Positions 9,080-17,895 of a DNA stretch of 59,445 nt are shown one piece after another. Both the position numbers and the translations under genes were made by a program. The stretch comes from Nocardia brasiliensis NBRC 14402 (GTDB lineage: Bacteria; Actinomycetota; Actinomycetes; Mycobacteriales; Mycobacteriaceae): assembly GCF_000308475.2 (NCBI RefSeq), contig NZ_BAFT02000047.1:1-59445 (forward strand). Direction: 5' to 3'. The notes beneath the pieces are model-generated. The model was not told the origin of the DNA and ran no database searches. It was given only the letters and a program-made list of their open reading frames with translations. The stretch's first letter is position 1. Every line of letters begins with the position of its first letter.

Positions 9080-10630
9080 TCAGTCCGACTGCAAGGTGAC
9101 CGGCACGTCGACCCGCCTGCCGTCGCGGATCAGCTGGACGGTCACGGTGTCGCCGATCTTGTTCAGTTGCACGGCGAGAACCAGCTCGTCACGCGAGGTC
9201 ACCTCGCGATCGCCGACCTTGACGATGACATCGCCCTCGACGATGCCGGCCTTGGCCGCCGGGCTGCCGGGCGTGACATCGGCGACCCGGGCGCCGGACA
9301 TCACCTCGTTGGCCACGTTCTTGGTCTGCGCGCTGACGCCGAGCTGGGCGTGATGCATGACGCCGTCGCGGATCAGGGTCTGCGCCACGTTGGTCACCTG
9401 ATCGATCGGGATGGCGAAACCGAGGCCGACCGAGCCGCCGGATTCACTGCGGATCGCGGTGTTGATGCCGACCAGCCGGCCCTCCATGTCGACCAGTGCG
9501 CCACCGGAGTTGCCGGGGTTGATCGAGGCGTCGGTCTGCACCGCGTCGATCACGGCCTTGGTATCGCTGCCCTCGCCCTCGAGGGCGACGGGGCGGTGCA
9601 GCGCGCTGACGATGCCGGAGGTGACCGTCTTGCTCAGCCCGAGCGGCGAGCCGATGGCGAGCACCTCGTCGCCGACCTGGATGTTGTCGGACTTGCCGAG
9701 CTTGGCCACGGTGAGGTTCTTGACGTCGACCTTGAGCACCGCGAGATCGGTCTTCGGATCCCGGCCCACGATCTGCGCGGGCACCTTCGTGCCGTCGGAG
9801 AAGGTGACCTGGATGGTGGCCCGGTTGGTCTTGTCCTGGGCGGCCATCGACACCACGTGGTTGTTGGTGGTGATGAAACCCTGGCCGTCGATCACCACGC
9901 CGGAACCGGTCGCGCCGTTGTCGCCGACGGTGACCCGGATGGACACCACCGCCGGCAGCACCGCGTTGGCCACTTTGGCGATCTGGCTGTGCGGCTGCTC
10001 GGTGTCGGCGCTCTGCTCCAGCGTGACCTTGCGCGAGGTGAGCGTCGAAGCCTGCTCGGCGGTCAGCCTGCCGACGAGGCCGCCGAGCACACCGACCGCG
10101 AGCGCGAGGACGGCGAGCAGAGCCAGCGCCTTGGGCGCGACCCGGGAGCCGAAAAGCACCTCGCGGGCGCTCAGGCGCCGCGCCTCCGGCAGGGGTTCGG
10201 CGGTGGGGGTAGGCACTGCGGGAGCGCCCAGTCGGGCGGCAGCGGCGGGATCACGCCACGGATCGACCGGGCCCGCGACGGTCGCGGTGCCCTCGGCCGC
10301 GTCGGGGTCGCGCTGCAACAGTTCGGTCGAGCCTTCCGGGCGGCCGAAAGCCTCGGCCAGCACCGCGTCCGGCGGACGGTTCTGCAGATCCGCGCCCGCG
10401 ACCGGCGCGGCGCCCCGGGGCAGCGGTTCGGCGAACGAACCCGACTGCCCGGACGGCCTGCGGAAGGCGCGGGCGGTATGCGTGTCGACATGCGGGCGAT
10501 AAACCGGGCGCGGACCGAGTACGGGCGCGTCCGGCGGCCGCAGGTTACCCCTGGGCGCCGAATCCGATTGCCTGCCCTGGACGCGATCCGGGGTCTCGGG
10601 CGATCCGGTATTCGTCGATTCCGTCGTCAC
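9080..10630 (-). CDS. htrA: HtrA/DegP-type membrane-anchored serine protease with PDZ domain
   Basis: 516 aa with a GTG start at 10630. Order: a long disordered Pro/Arg-rich cytoplasmic N-terminus (1-165), one membrane helix (about 166-188), a trypsin-like protease domain with the triad H258, D295 and S375 (GNSGG 373-377), and a C-terminal PDZ domain (about 425-512). HtrA proteases degrade or refold damaged envelope proteins. In mycobacteria the homolog belongs to the sigE system, and here it follows rseA by 10 bp, so sigE-rseA-htrA looks like one operon. An antisense open frame of 549 codons covers the gene and is a high-GC artefact. Confidence 0.94.
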   Translation of the reverse strand: MTTESTNTGSPETPDRVQGRQSDSAPRGNLRPPDAPVLGPRPVYRPHVDTHTARAFRRPSGQSGSFAEPLPRGAAPVAGADLQNRPPDAVLAEAFGRPEGSTELLQRDPDAAEGTATVAGPVDPWRDPAAAARLGAPAVPTPTAEPLPEARRLSAREVLFGSRVAPKALALLAVLALAVGVLGGLVGRLTAEQASTLTSRKVTLEQSADTEQPHSQIAKVANAVLPAVVSIRVTVGDNGATGSGVVIDGQGFITTNNHVVSMAAQDKTNRATIQVTFSDGTKVPAQIVGRDPKTDLAVLKVDVKNLTVAKLGKSDNIQVGDEVLAIGSPLGLSKTVTSGIVSALHRPVALEGEGSDTKAVIDAVQTDASINPGNSGGALVDMEGRLVGINTAIRSESGGSVGLGFAIPIDQVTNVAQTLIRDGVMHHAQLGVSAQTKNVANEVMSGARVADVTPGSPAAKAGIVEGDVIVKVGDREVTSRDELVLAVQLNKIGDTVTVQLIRDGRRVDVPVTLQSD

Positions 10631-10640
10631 GGCCCAAACT

Positions 10641-11033
10641 CTACTTGCGCCACCAGGTTGTCCACCGGGTCGCGGTGAACGAATCGGTCAGGAATCCGAA
10701 AACTGCCTCGTTACGCGGAGTCGCGTGGGAACCGTTGGTGGATTGATTCGTCGCGCCGCCCGGCAATTCGGCCAGCGGAATACGGTTCAGGCTGTCGTGC
10801 AAGCCGGTCGGCAACTGGATGGGGCCGGACTGACGCAGCGCGATCCGGGCCTGCTGCTGCGCGTCGACCTCGGCCGCGCACTCCGGGCACTGGGAAAGAT
10901 GTTGGGCGGCACGCAGATAGGCATTCATCCGCAACTCGCCGTCCACATAGGCCGCGATCGCCTCGCTGGCCAGATGCTCGGTGGGACGGAATCGAGGCGG
11001 ACGACGACCGGGCGTACTGGAGTCGCCACTCAT
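10641..11033 (-). CDS. rseA: Anti-sigma-E factor RseA (zinc-binding)
   Basis: 130 aa from the ATG at 11033. RseA-type ZAS anti-sigma factors bind the ECF sigma factor SigE and release it under stress. The zinc motif H45-x3-C49-x2-C52 (HLSQCPEC) is intact, with the HL-x-x-EAIAAYVDGELRM helix before it as in mycobacterial RseA. It has no membrane segment, so it is a soluble anti-sigma factor. It lies between sigE and htrA with short gaps on both sides, consistent with co-transcription and autoregulation. Confidence 0.9.
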   Translation of the reverse strand: MSGDSSTPGRRPPRFRPTEHLASEAIAAYVDGELRMNAYLRAAQHLSQCPECAAEVDAQQQARIALRQSGPIQLPTGLHDSLNRIPLAELPGGATNQSTNGSHATPRNEAVFGFLTDSFTATRWTTWWRK

Positions 11034-11095
11034 TCGGTGTTCACCCTTCCAACCGACATCATCCGATCCGTAGGGCGATGCCGGCGTTGTCCGGC

Positions 11096-11752
11096 TCACC
11101 CGATATTCGCTTCAGCGGCGAACCGCTGCTCACTTCCATTATGCGCAAGGTGGTCACGCAATGCCTGCCGCCCACGATGAATCCGGCTGCGCACGGTGCC
11201 GAGTTTCACCCCGAGCGTAGCGCCGATCTCCTCGTAGGACAGCCCTTCGATGTCACACAGCACCACCGCGGCGCGGAATTCCGGGGCCAGCGAATCCAGC
11301 GCGGATTGCAGGTCTGGATCGAGCCGAGCGTCGTGGTAGGCCTGTTCCGGGTCGGGACCTTCGGAAGGCACCCGATCGTAATCTTCGGGCAGTGCTTCCA
11401 TCCGGATGCGATTGCGGCGCCGGACCATGTCCAGGAACAGGTTCGTGGTGATGCGGTGCAGCCAGCCCTCGAAGGTGCCCGGCTGGTAGTTGGACAACGA
11501 GCGGAACACCCGGATGAACGTTTCCTGGGTGAGATCCTCGGCGTCCTGCGCGTCGCCGGAAAGACGGTAGGCCAGGCGATAGACCCGGTCGGCGTGTTCG
11601 CGGACCAGATCGTCCCAGGACGGCATCGCCGACCGGTCGCCGGTGGCATCGAAAGCAGCGGTACCGGTCAGGTCGGCAGCCTCGGCGGCGTCGGACTCGA
11701 TCGGCAGGATCTGCTCGGGCAGGGTGGCGTACTCACGCGCCGCATCGACCAT
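11096..11752 (-). CDS. sigE: ECF RNA polymerase sigma factor SigE
   Basis: 218 aa. Region 2 covers about residues 50-118 ([22 protein letters not shown], with the DLTQ -10 recognition patch) and region 4 about 150-205 ([22 protein letters not shown] and [11 protein letters not shown] for -35 binding). An N-terminal extension of about 45 residues is present, as in mycobacterial SigE. It controls envelope-stress genes and is followed by its anti-sigma factor and the HtrA protease. The AGGAGG upstream is 13 nt from the ATG, slightly long, so the exact start is less sure than the gene. Confidence 0.93.
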   Translation of the reverse strand: MVDAAREYATLPEQILPIESDAAEAADLTGTAAFDATGDRSAMPSWDDLVREHADRVYRLAYRLSGDAQDAEDLTQETFIRVFRSLSNYQPGTFEGWLHRITTNLFLDMVRRRNRIRMEALPEDYDRVPSEGPDPEQAYHDARLDPDLQSALDSLAPEFRAAVVLCDIEGLSYEEIGATLGVKLGTVRSRIHRGRQALRDHLAHNGSEQRFAAEANIG

Positions 11753-12051
11753 GTGGATGGGGCTACCTCCTACTAGGGACCGGTAAACTCGGAACCACGC
11801 TCCGATCCGAAATCTCTTTCGGACCTGGAACCGTTACGTACGGATACAACCGACAACCTGTCTGTCGTTGTTCCCGCGTCCCGCGTCGATCCGGTCGGTG
11901 GTCTTGCGTTGGCCCCTACTCTTTCCTGTCCTGATATGGCCTGTGTATGGAGATGCTGAGGGCTGGCTGAGAAAAATCGTCCCGCAGATTGCTCGGCGGG
12001 GCGTGTTGTTCGGAACGCGGATAACCGGCGGCCAGCACTAACCTCATAGGC
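11753..12051. promoter_or_regulatory. Divergent control region of sigE and the O-methyltransferase
   Basis: 299 bp with no gene. On the minus strand GGAAC (complement of 11870-11874) lies 16 bp before TCGGTT (11848-11853 region), an ECF-like promoter that could make sigE autoregulated. Nearer sigE, 11806-11823 forms TCCGAAA-tctc-TTTCGGA, a small hairpin in the leader. A second ECF-like -35 word (GGTTCC/GGAACC) occurs at 11828-11833. These are sequence matches only. Confidence 0.4.
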
Positions 12052-12684
12052 GTGGCATCGAATTTGGAGCGAAATCTCGCCTACGTGGAGGAATCCGTCG
12101 TGGAAGACGAGATCCTCGTCAGCGCGCGTGAACGGGCCACCGAGCTCGGAGCGGTACCGGTGCCGCCCTCGGTCGGCGCGCTGCTCAGCATGTACGCCCA
12201 GCTGCTCGGGGCCAAGGCGGTGGTCGAGGTGGGCACCGGGGCGGGCATCAGCGGTCTGTGGCTGCTCGACGGCATGCGCGAGGACGGCACGCTGACCACC
12301 ATCGACTCCGAGCCGGAGCATCAGCGTGCCGCCAAGGAGGCCTTCCGCGCCGCGGAGATCCCGCCCGCGCGCACCCGGTTGATCAACGGTCGCGCGCTCG
12401 ACGTGCTGCCCCGGCTCGCCGACGGCGCCTACGATCTGGTGTTCATCGACGCCGCGCCGCTCGAGCATCCGCAGTACGTCGGTCAGGCGGTGCGACTGTT
12501 GCGCGAAGGGGGTGCCATCCTGCTGCACAACGCGTTGCTCGGCGGCCGGGTACCCGATGCGGCACAGCGTGATCCGGCCACCCAGGCGGTGCGCGCCGCG
12601 ACCCGGGCGATCGCCGAGGATCCGGAACTCACCAGCGTGCTGATCCCGGTCGGCGACGGATTGCTCTGCGCCTCACGGGGTTAG
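12052..12684 (+). CDS. Class I SAM-dependent O-methyltransferase (CCoAOMT-like)
   Basis: 210 aa with a GTG start. The fold is the cation-dependent caffeoyl-CoA-type O-methyltransferase: EVGTGAGIS (59-67) binds [12 protein letters not shown] (about 86-94) is the acidic loop and DLVFIDAAP (about 130-138) carries the metal/substrate aspartate. The M. tuberculosis counterpart Rv1220c also sits divergently next to sigE, so the neighbourhood is conserved. Substrate unknown. The start is a choice: the GTG gives the usual N-terminal helix but has no strong ribosome-binding site. Confidence 0.88.
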   Translation: MASNLERNLAYVEESVVEDEILVSARERATELGAVPVPPSVGALLSMYAQLLGAKAVVEVGTGAGISGLWLLDGMREDGTLTTIDSEPEHQRAAKEAFRAAEIPPARTRLINGRALDVLPRLADGAYDLVFIDAAPLEHPQYVGQAVRLLREGGAILLHNALLGGRVPDAAQRDPATQAVRAATRAIAEDPELTSVLIPVGDGLLCASRG

Positions 12685-12814
12685 CATTCGCGCAAAGCCG
12701 TCCAGGTGCCGCGCACTTCGTGACAGTTGCTGTGTGACTGCGTGATTCGCACTTGCTGATTCCACCGCTCGGCGCTGGGTATACCCCGATCAGCCTGGCG
12801 GCGGAGGTAAAGCA

Positions 12815-13048
12815 ATGCGTGGGTACGAATATTTCGAAATCGGCCATGTCGGCCATGTGGTGACCGAACACCGCTCCAGTTGGCTGCGGCCGACACTACT
12901 GATTTTCGGCTTCGTCATAGTGGCCGCGATCCTCGTGATGGTGGTCGTGAGTAATACCGATTTCGATACCGGCCCGACGAAAGTGACGCCACCGCCCGGG
13001 CCGTGCGAGCCGTTCTGTACGGCGCCTGCCGCGCCGCCGGTCCGATAG
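12815..13048 (+). CDS. Tiny membrane protein A with PG-x-C-x-PFCT tail
   Basis: 77 aa. The ATG follows GGCGGAGG at ideal spacing. A polar N-terminus (1-26) precedes one hydrophobic helix (27-46), then VVSNTDF and a Pro-rich tail with two cysteines, PGPCEPFCTA (61-70). No signal-peptidase site is obvious, and the tail would face outside if the N-terminus is inside. A second copy with the same architecture lies at 13420. Function unknown. The conserved cysteines suggest a disulfide, metal or lipid attachment, which is inference. Confidence 0.7.
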   Translation: MRGYEYFEIGHVGHVVTEHRSSWLRPTLLIFGFVIVAAILVMVVVSNTDFDTGPTKVTPPPGPCEPFCTAPAAPPVR

Positions 13049-13419
13049 TTCCGCGCTCCGGTCCGCGCGCGCCGCGGCGCCGCGCGACCCGATGCTGAAT
13101 TCGGTTGTCGCACTGGGTATTGCCTGACCTGCTGTGGCGTGGATCACCAGTCCTGAAGTCCGGTCCCCGATGTACGATGTCCGGTTCGCCTTCGGGTGTT
13201 CGTGTGCGAGCAGGGAGGCCGCACACGGACGCGCCCCGTCGGCGTTCGGCACCCGTCGGTGACCGACCCGGGAGGGGTGGGCCGGTCACCGACCGCGTCG
13301 CCGTCGCAGGTGCGCGAAACGGCAGCGCCACGGCGATCCGAGGCGCATGCTGCTCACAGCACGAACCGGTACCGCACCGGTACCGCCTGTTCCGGGCCTG
13401 CGGAAGAGGTGCGACCCGA
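13049..13419 (+). other. Gene-free stretch with two strong hairpins, leader of membrane protein B
   Basis: 371 bp. The frames that open here have no ribosome-binding site and show no domain. Two inverted repeats stand out: CGTGTGCG (13201-13208) with CGCACACG (13220-13227), and a 15-bp arm at 13255-13269 pairing with 13279-13293 with a single mismatch and 9-nt loop. A short tandem duplication (CGGTACCGC twice) lies around 13370-13390. These could be a terminator for gene A, an attenuator for gene B or a small RNA. Confidence 0.5.
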
Positions 13420-13638
13420 GTGATCTACTACTTCTTGAACAACAACAACGAGGACAACGATCGCCGCCCGATCCACTGGGGCGGCGCGACGATCGCCTTC
13501 GCCCTGGTCCTGCTCGGCGCGATCCTGATCGTTTATCTGGTCAGCACCGCAGACTTCGGTGACTCGTCCAGGAGCACCGTCCCCCGCACCCCCGGCTCCT
13601 GCGCCCCCTTCTGCACCGCCACCCCCGTCCCACAGTGA
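13420..13638 (+). CDS. Tiny membrane protein B with PG-x-C-x-PFCT tail
   Basis: 72 aa from a GTG preceded by AGAGGTG. Longer in-frame extensions run through the hairpin region and are rejected. It has a short N-terminus with four consecutive Asn (7-10), a hydrophobic helix (22-41), then LVSTADF and a tail PGSCAPFCTA (58-67). Helix position, the VS-x-x-DF juncture and the tail match the gene at 12815, so the two are paralogs. It converges on the DUF6545-type membrane gene 40 bp downstream. Confidence 0.65.
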   Translation: MIYYFLNNNNEDNDRRPIHWGGATIAFALVLLGAILIVYLVSTADFGDSSRSTVPRTPGSCAPFCTATPVPQ

Positions 13639-13678
13639 GCACCGGCTGATCGCCGGAAATCGGAACCCCGGATTTCTG

Positions 13679-14842
13679 TCACGTCGCCCTGCTCTCCATG
13701 GCGTCGCCGACCAACGCGCGGGCCCGGGACCACTGGGCCGCGACGGCGGCCAGTTCGGCGGCCTCGTCGGCCAGGCTGTCCCCGGTGGTGTGCAGCAGCG
13801 AGTGCGTGCCGGTCGGCGCCGCGCCCCGGGACTTGGCGGTGCAGGCGAGCGACAGCCGGACGGCGAGATCCAAAGCGTCGCGTTCCCGTTCGCTGCGAGC
13901 GGTCGCGGCGATCGTCGCGGTCAACCGCGGCGGTGGCGACGCGGCGTAGCGGGCGAGCAGCAGCGCGCTGTCGCGGATCTCTATCACGGTGCGATGCAAC
14001 AGATACCGGCTCTGTCGCGCGCCCAACGGTACCGCGGTGCGATGCACGATCTCCGGGCAGGCGGCCGTCAACTCGGACCACAAGGGCTGCAAGCGCTTCC
14101 GGCGGCGGGACCAGGTGTCGAGCCCGACGAGTTCGAGCAGCCAGGCCACCGCGGGCATGCCGCCGATGCCGATGAACACCAAGGCCTGCAAGAAGATCGC
14201 GTCTCGATCGACCGCGATCTGCGCGTCGGTCAGCCAGTTGTCGCGTCCGACCGCGCGCTGTGCCGCGGCCACCAATGTCAGGGTCAGGATCAGGGCAACG
14301 GTGTAAGCCGTCGCCAATACCGCGATGTGCAGCGCGAATTCGCGTCGCTGCAACCGCTTCCCGATTTCCGCGGTGCAGACTCGGACGAAGAAGAACACCA
14401 TCCAGTAGGACAACGGGGCCAACGCCAGCCAGAAGCCGAACTGTCCCCATCCTTCCTGCTCGTAGATCGCCTCCGGACGGGGGCCGTGCACCACGCCACC
14501 GCAGAGCAGTGCGATCGCGCACGACATCGCCGCTACGCCGTAGACGAGTGCGGGGGAATACGGGCGGTCCAGCATGGCCGCCGCCAACAGCAGGCTCGCC
14601 GCGGTGGCGAACATGAATCCGATTGCGCCACACTGGTAGATCAGTCCCTGATCGAGGCTACCTCCGGTGAGCGAGATGATCAGGTCGCGCAGGGTGGGTT
14701 CGTGGGTCAGCACGATCGCGGTGATCAACGCGAATTGCACGGTGATGCGCCGATCGATCAGTCTCGCGTGGAACCGGATCAGTCGAACCGGCAACAGCAA
14801 CAGGGAGCACAGGGCAATGGGCAGAGTCACCGCCGTGGGCAT
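13679..14842 (-). CDS. DUF6545/MAB_1171c-type multi-span membrane protein, copy B
   Basis: 387 aa from the ATG at 14842, 2 bp after the stop of the paralogous gene. The open frame continues to 15619 but that part overlaps the paralog out of frame and is rejected. The N-terminal half (about 1-220) has roughly seven hydrophobic segments; the C-terminal half is soluble and begins WSRRRKRLQPLW, followed by TAACPEIVHRT and HRTVIEIRDSALLL. This architecture is what I know as the MAB_1171c family of putative transporters; no transport activity is established. Tandem copy A is about half identical by eye. Confidence 0.85.
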   Translation of the reverse strand: MPTAVTLPIALCSLLLLPVRLIRFHARLIDRRITVQFALITAIVLTHEPTLRDLIISLTGGSLDQGLIYQCGAIGFMFATAASLLLAAAMLDRPYSPALVYGVAAMSCAIALLCGGVVHGPRPEAIYEQEGWGQFGFWLALAPLSYWMVFFFVRVCTAEIGKRLQRREFALHIAVLATAYTVALILTLTLVAAAQRAVGRDNWLTDAQIAVDRDAIFLQALVFIGIGGMPAVAWLLELVGLDTWSRRRKRLQPLWSELTAACPEIVHRTAVPLGARQSRYLLHRTVIEIRDSALLLARYAASPPPRLTATIAATARSERERDALDLAVRLSLACTAKSRGAAPTGTHSLLHTTGDSLADEAAELAAVAAQWSRARALVGDAMESRAT

Positions 14843-14844
14843 CG

Positions 14845-16026
14845 CTACCGCCGCTCGACCACCGCGGCACCCGCCACGAGCGCGCGAGCCCGGGACCACT
14901 GGGCGGCGACGGCGGCCAGTTCGGCGGATTCCTCGGCCAGGTTGTTGCCTGCGTTGTGCTGTAGCGAGTAGGTGGCGGTCGGCGCGTCGCCACGGGTCTT
15001 CGCTGCGCAAGCACGCACCATGCGGACCGCCAGATCGAGGGCCGCACGTTCCGGATCGGTGTGCGCCGCCGCGGCGATCTCGGCGCGTAACGATGCCGGC
15101 GTGGGGGAGGCGTAGCGGGAGAGCAGGAGCAGGCTGTCCCGGATCTCGATCACGGTGCGATGCAGGAAGTAACGGCTGCGCTGTGGGCCGTCCGGGGTCG
15201 AGGCGCGATGCACGATCTCGGGGCAGGCAGCGGTGAGGTCGAACCACAAGGGCAGCAAGCGCTTTCGACGGCGCGACCACAGGTCCAGCCCGGCCGCGTC
15301 GATCAGCGAGGCCAGCACGGGGACGGCGGCGATGCCGAAGAACGGCAGGATCTGCACGAAGACGGCGTTGTGGTCGATGGCCAGATGCAGGTCCGTCACC
15401 CAGTTCTGGCGGCCGAGACCGCGTTGGACCGCGGCGATCAGGTTCAGGCTGGTGACGGCGAAAACCGAGCAGGCCGTGGCGAGCACCATGGCGTGGATGG
15501 CGCGCTCGCGGCGGTCGTGCTGCCGTTTGCGCATCTCGATCGCGCACACCCCGCCCAGGTAGCAGACCATCCAGTAGGTCATCGGCGCGAGTGCGAGCCA
15601 GAAGCCGAGCTGGCCCCACCCCGGACGCAGGTACATCGCGTCCGGGTCCGGCCCGTGCGCCAGTCCGTCGAGCCGCAGCGCCACCAGACTGGAAATCGCC
15701 GCCAGCCCGTAGACCACCGCGGCCGGCTGCGTGTGCCCGAACATCGCGGCCGCCAGCAGCAGGCTGGCGGCGACGGTGAACATGAAGCCGATCGCGCCGA
15801 ACTGGTAGATCAGGCCGTTGCTCAGCAAGCCACCGGTCAGATCCGAGAGCAGTTGCCGCAGGGTCGGCTCGTGCGTGGTGGTGATCTCCGTGAGCATCGC
15901 AAGCAGGATGTTGTAGCGCCGGTCGACCAGTGTGTCGCGAAACCGGGCGAGCCGCAGCGCCAGCAGGAGCCAGGCGAAGACGGCGATCGGCAGGGTCACC
16001 GCCGTCGGTAAGAAAAAGTCCACCAT
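14845..16026 (-). CDS. DUF6545/MAB_1171c-type multi-span membrane protein, copy A
   Basis: 393 aa. Same plan as the next gene: hydrophobic N-terminal half with the shared segment LIYQFGAIGFMFTVAASLLL, then a cytoplasmic half with WSRRRKRLLPLW, TAACPEIVHRAS, HRTVIEIRDSLLLLSRYAS and a C-terminal AELAAVAAQWSRARAL helix. The EIVHR and VIEIRD motifs mark the C-terminal DUF6545 domain. It starts 15 bp after the stop of the zinc-peptidase gene, so peptidase, copy A and copy B form a tight unit. In other actinomycetes I recall this family next to XRE regulators and ImmA-like peptidases; no XRE gene is present here. Confidence 0.86.
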   Translation of the reverse strand: MVDFFLPTAVTLPIAVFAWLLLALRLARFRDTLVDRRYNILLAMLTEITTTHEPTLRQLLSDLTGGLLSNGLIYQFGAIGFMFTVAASLLLAAAMFGHTQPAAVVYGLAAISSLVALRLDGLAHGPDPDAMYLRPGWGQLGFWLALAPMTYWMVCYLGGVCAIEMRKRQHDRRERAIHAMVLATACSVFAVTSLNLIAAVQRGLGRQNWVTDLHLAIDHNAVFVQILPFFGIAAVPVLASLIDAAGLDLWSRRRKRLLPLWFDLTAACPEIVHRASTPDGPQRSRYFLHRTVIEIRDSLLLLSRYASPTPASLRAEIAAAAHTDPERAALDLAVRMVRACAAKTRGDAPTATYSLQHNAGNNLAEESAELAAVAAQWSRARALVAGAAVVERR

Positions 16027-16041
16027 CCCCCCGGCCCCTGC

Positions 16042-16542
16042 TCAGCGGCGGAAGATCGCGCGGCCGAGGACGGAACGGGAACGGGGAGTGTCGGTTTCGG
16101 ACATCAGCAGGGAGGCGAAGAGTTCGGCCTGGCTTTCCAGCACGTCGTCGTAGTCGGTGCGGGCCAGCACGCGCAGCACGGTGTCGGTGTCCAGTTCGGT
16201 GAAGAGTTGCTCGACCATGCGGCGTTGCGCGGGCTGCGACACGTAACCGGTGTGGTCGAGCAGCAGATGCGCGATCTCATGCAGCACGATGTGGTCGGTG
16301 TGATAGCCCGAACTCGTCGCGTCGTAGGCGACCACGACGTTGTCGGGGCGTTCGATGACCACGCCGCACGGAAACCCGCTCGCCGTCAGTCCGGGTTGGG
16401 GCGAGAGCGTGATCGGTTTGCCGAGCAATTCTTCGATGTGCCGGATGAAGGCCGGCAGATGCCACGGCCGCGGCACTTCGAGCGAGGCCGCCAGCGTTCG
16501 GACATGGTCGAGCGCGGGATCTCGGTCAGCGCGCCTCATCAT
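16042..16542 (-). CDS. ImmA/IrrE-like zinc metallopeptidase-fold protein
   Basis: 166 aa. HEIAH (88-92) is the zinc-binding HExxH motif and ESQAELFASLL (136-146) supplies the downstream glutamate, the arrangement of ImmA/IrrE proteases that cleave phage- or stress-type repressors. The N-terminal region (1-60) is helical with no HTH, so this is a stand-alone peptidase. It starts 36 bp after the glgC stop on the same strand and precedes the two DUF6545 genes. Its substrate may be a regulator elsewhere in the genome, or one of the local membrane proteins. Confidence 0.85.
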   Translation of the reverse strand: MMRRADRDPALDHVRTLAASLEVPRPWHLPAFIRHIEELLGKPITLSPQPGLTASGFPCGVVIERPDNVVVAYDATSSGYHTDHIVLHEIAHLLLDHTGYVSQPAQRRMVEQLFTELDTDTVLRVLARTDYDDVLESQAELFASLLMSETDTPRSRSVLGRAIFRR

Positions 16543-16578
16543 CGGTACATTTTCGGGCCGGACCGGGCCGCCTGTCCA

Positions 16579-17793
16579 CTACACCCAGACGCCCTTGCCC
16601 ACCGTGACCACACCGCCGTTGCTGACAGCAAATCGTTCGCGATCGCGCTCCAGATCGACGCCGATGATCTCGCCCTCGCCGACGACCACGTTCTTGTCCA
16701 GAATGGCCCGCCGGACCACCGCGCCCCGCCCGATCCGCACGCCGGGCATCAGCACGCTGCCCTCGACGGTCGCCCCGTCGTCGACCACGACATTGGAACT
16801 GAGCACCGAATTGCGCACGGTGGCGGCCGACAGGATGCTGCCCGCGCCGACGATGCACTCCTGGGCCAGCCCGCCCTGCGCGAATTTCGCGGGCGGCAGG
16901 TTCTCGGCGGCGCCGCGGATCGGCCAGTGCCGGTTGTAGAGGTTGAACACGGGGTGCACCGATACCAGGTCCATGTGCGCGTCGTAGAACGCGTCGATGG
17001 TGCCGACGTCGCGCCAGTAGCCGCGGTCGCGCTCGGTCGCGCCGGGCACCTCGTTGTCGGCGAAGTCGTAGACACTGGCCTGGCCCGAGGCGACCAGCGA
17101 CGGAATGATGTCGCCGCCCATGTCGTGATCGGAGTCGGAGTTGTCGGCGTCGGCTTTGATCGAATCCACCAGCACCTTGGTGGTGAAGACATAATTGCCC
17201 ATTGACGCAAAAGTGACATTGGGGTCGTCGGGCGTGCCCGGCGGGTGCGCGGGCTTCTCCAGGAACTGGGTGATCCGGCCGGACTCGTCGGAGTCGATGC
17301 ACCCGAACGCGCTCGCCTCACTGCGCGGCACCCGGATTCCGGCGACCGTGACGCCCGCCCCGGAGTCGATGTGGTGGGCGACCATCTGTTCCGGATCCAT
17401 CCGATACACGTGGTCGGCGCCGAAAACCACGATGTAGTCGGGGTCCTCGTCGAAGATCAGGTTGAGCGACTGCATGATCGCGTCCGCGCTGCCGGTGTAC
17501 CAGCGGGGACCGAGGCGCTGCTGGGCGGGCACCGGGGTGATGTATTCGCCGCCGAACCCGGACAACCGCCAGGTCTGCGAGATATGGCGGTCCAGCGAAT
17601 GCGACTTGTACTGGGTCAGCACGCATAATCGCAGAAAACCGGCGTTGACCAGGTTGCTGAGCACGAAGTCGATCAGTCGATACGCACCACCGAAGGGCAC
17701 CGCAGGTTTCGCGCGGTCCGCGGTGAGTGGAAAGAGTCGCTTGCCCTCGCCACCGGCGAGCACGATCCCGAGTACGTGCGGCTGGCTCCTCAC
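16579..17793 (-). CDS. glgC: Glucose-1-phosphate adenylyltransferase
   Basis: 404 aa from a GTG at 17793, the standard GlgC length; in-frame codons up to 17982 extend into the divergent promoter and are rejected. It makes ADP-glucose from ATP and glucose-1-phosphate. Seen: [16 protein letters not shown] (nucleotide loop), [29 protein letters not shown], the FLEKP substrate motif and the GYWRDVGT loop, then a left-handed b-helix C-terminus. ADP-glucose feeds GlgM, encoded divergently, for maltose-1-phosphate and alpha-glucan synthesis. The two starts are 102 bp apart. Confidence 0.95.
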   Translation of the reverse strand: MRSQPHVLGIVLAGGEGKRLFPLTADRAKPAVPFGGAYRLIDFVLSNLVNAGFLRLCVLTQYKSHSLDRHISQTWRLSGFGGEYITPVPAQQRLGPRWYTGSADAIMQSLNLIFDEDPDYIVVFGADHVYRMDPEQMVAHHIDSGAGVTVAGIRVPRSEASAFGCIDSDESGRITQFLEKPAHPPGTPDDPNVTFASMGNYVFTTKVLVDSIKADADNSDSDHDMGGDIIPSLVASGQASVYDFADNEVPGATERDRGYWRDVGTIDAFYDAHMDLVSVHPVFNLYNRHWPIRGAAENLPPAKFAQGGLAQECIVGAGSILSAATVRNSVLSSNVVVDDGATVEGSVLMPGVRIGRGAVVRRAILDKNVVVGEGEIIGVDLERDRERFAVSNGGVVTVGKGVWV

Positions 17794-17895
17794 ACCTGCC
17801 AAACTACCGGGTAACCGGCGGGCGAGTGGCCCCTGCGGAGTTGAACGTCTACTTTGAAGCGGGTGAGTTTCGGCACGGACACCGGGAGGTCGACC
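17794..17895. promoter_or_regulatory. Divergent glgC-glgM promoter region
   Basis: 102 bp between two oppositely oriented starts must hold both promoters. AGGTGTGAGG-type purine runs serve as the ribosome-binding region of glgC and GGGAGGT that of glgM. I see no convincing operator. Confidence 0.45.

Noticed and set aside
9029..10678. 549-codon open frame on the plus strand
   Set aside because: Antisense to htrA, whose domains are complete; His/Asp/Gly/Arg-rich translation is typical of shadow frames in GC-rich DNA.
14843..15619. N-terminal extension of the second DUF6545 gene
   Set aside because: Overlaps the first copy out of frame; the ATG at 14842 matches the paralog's start.
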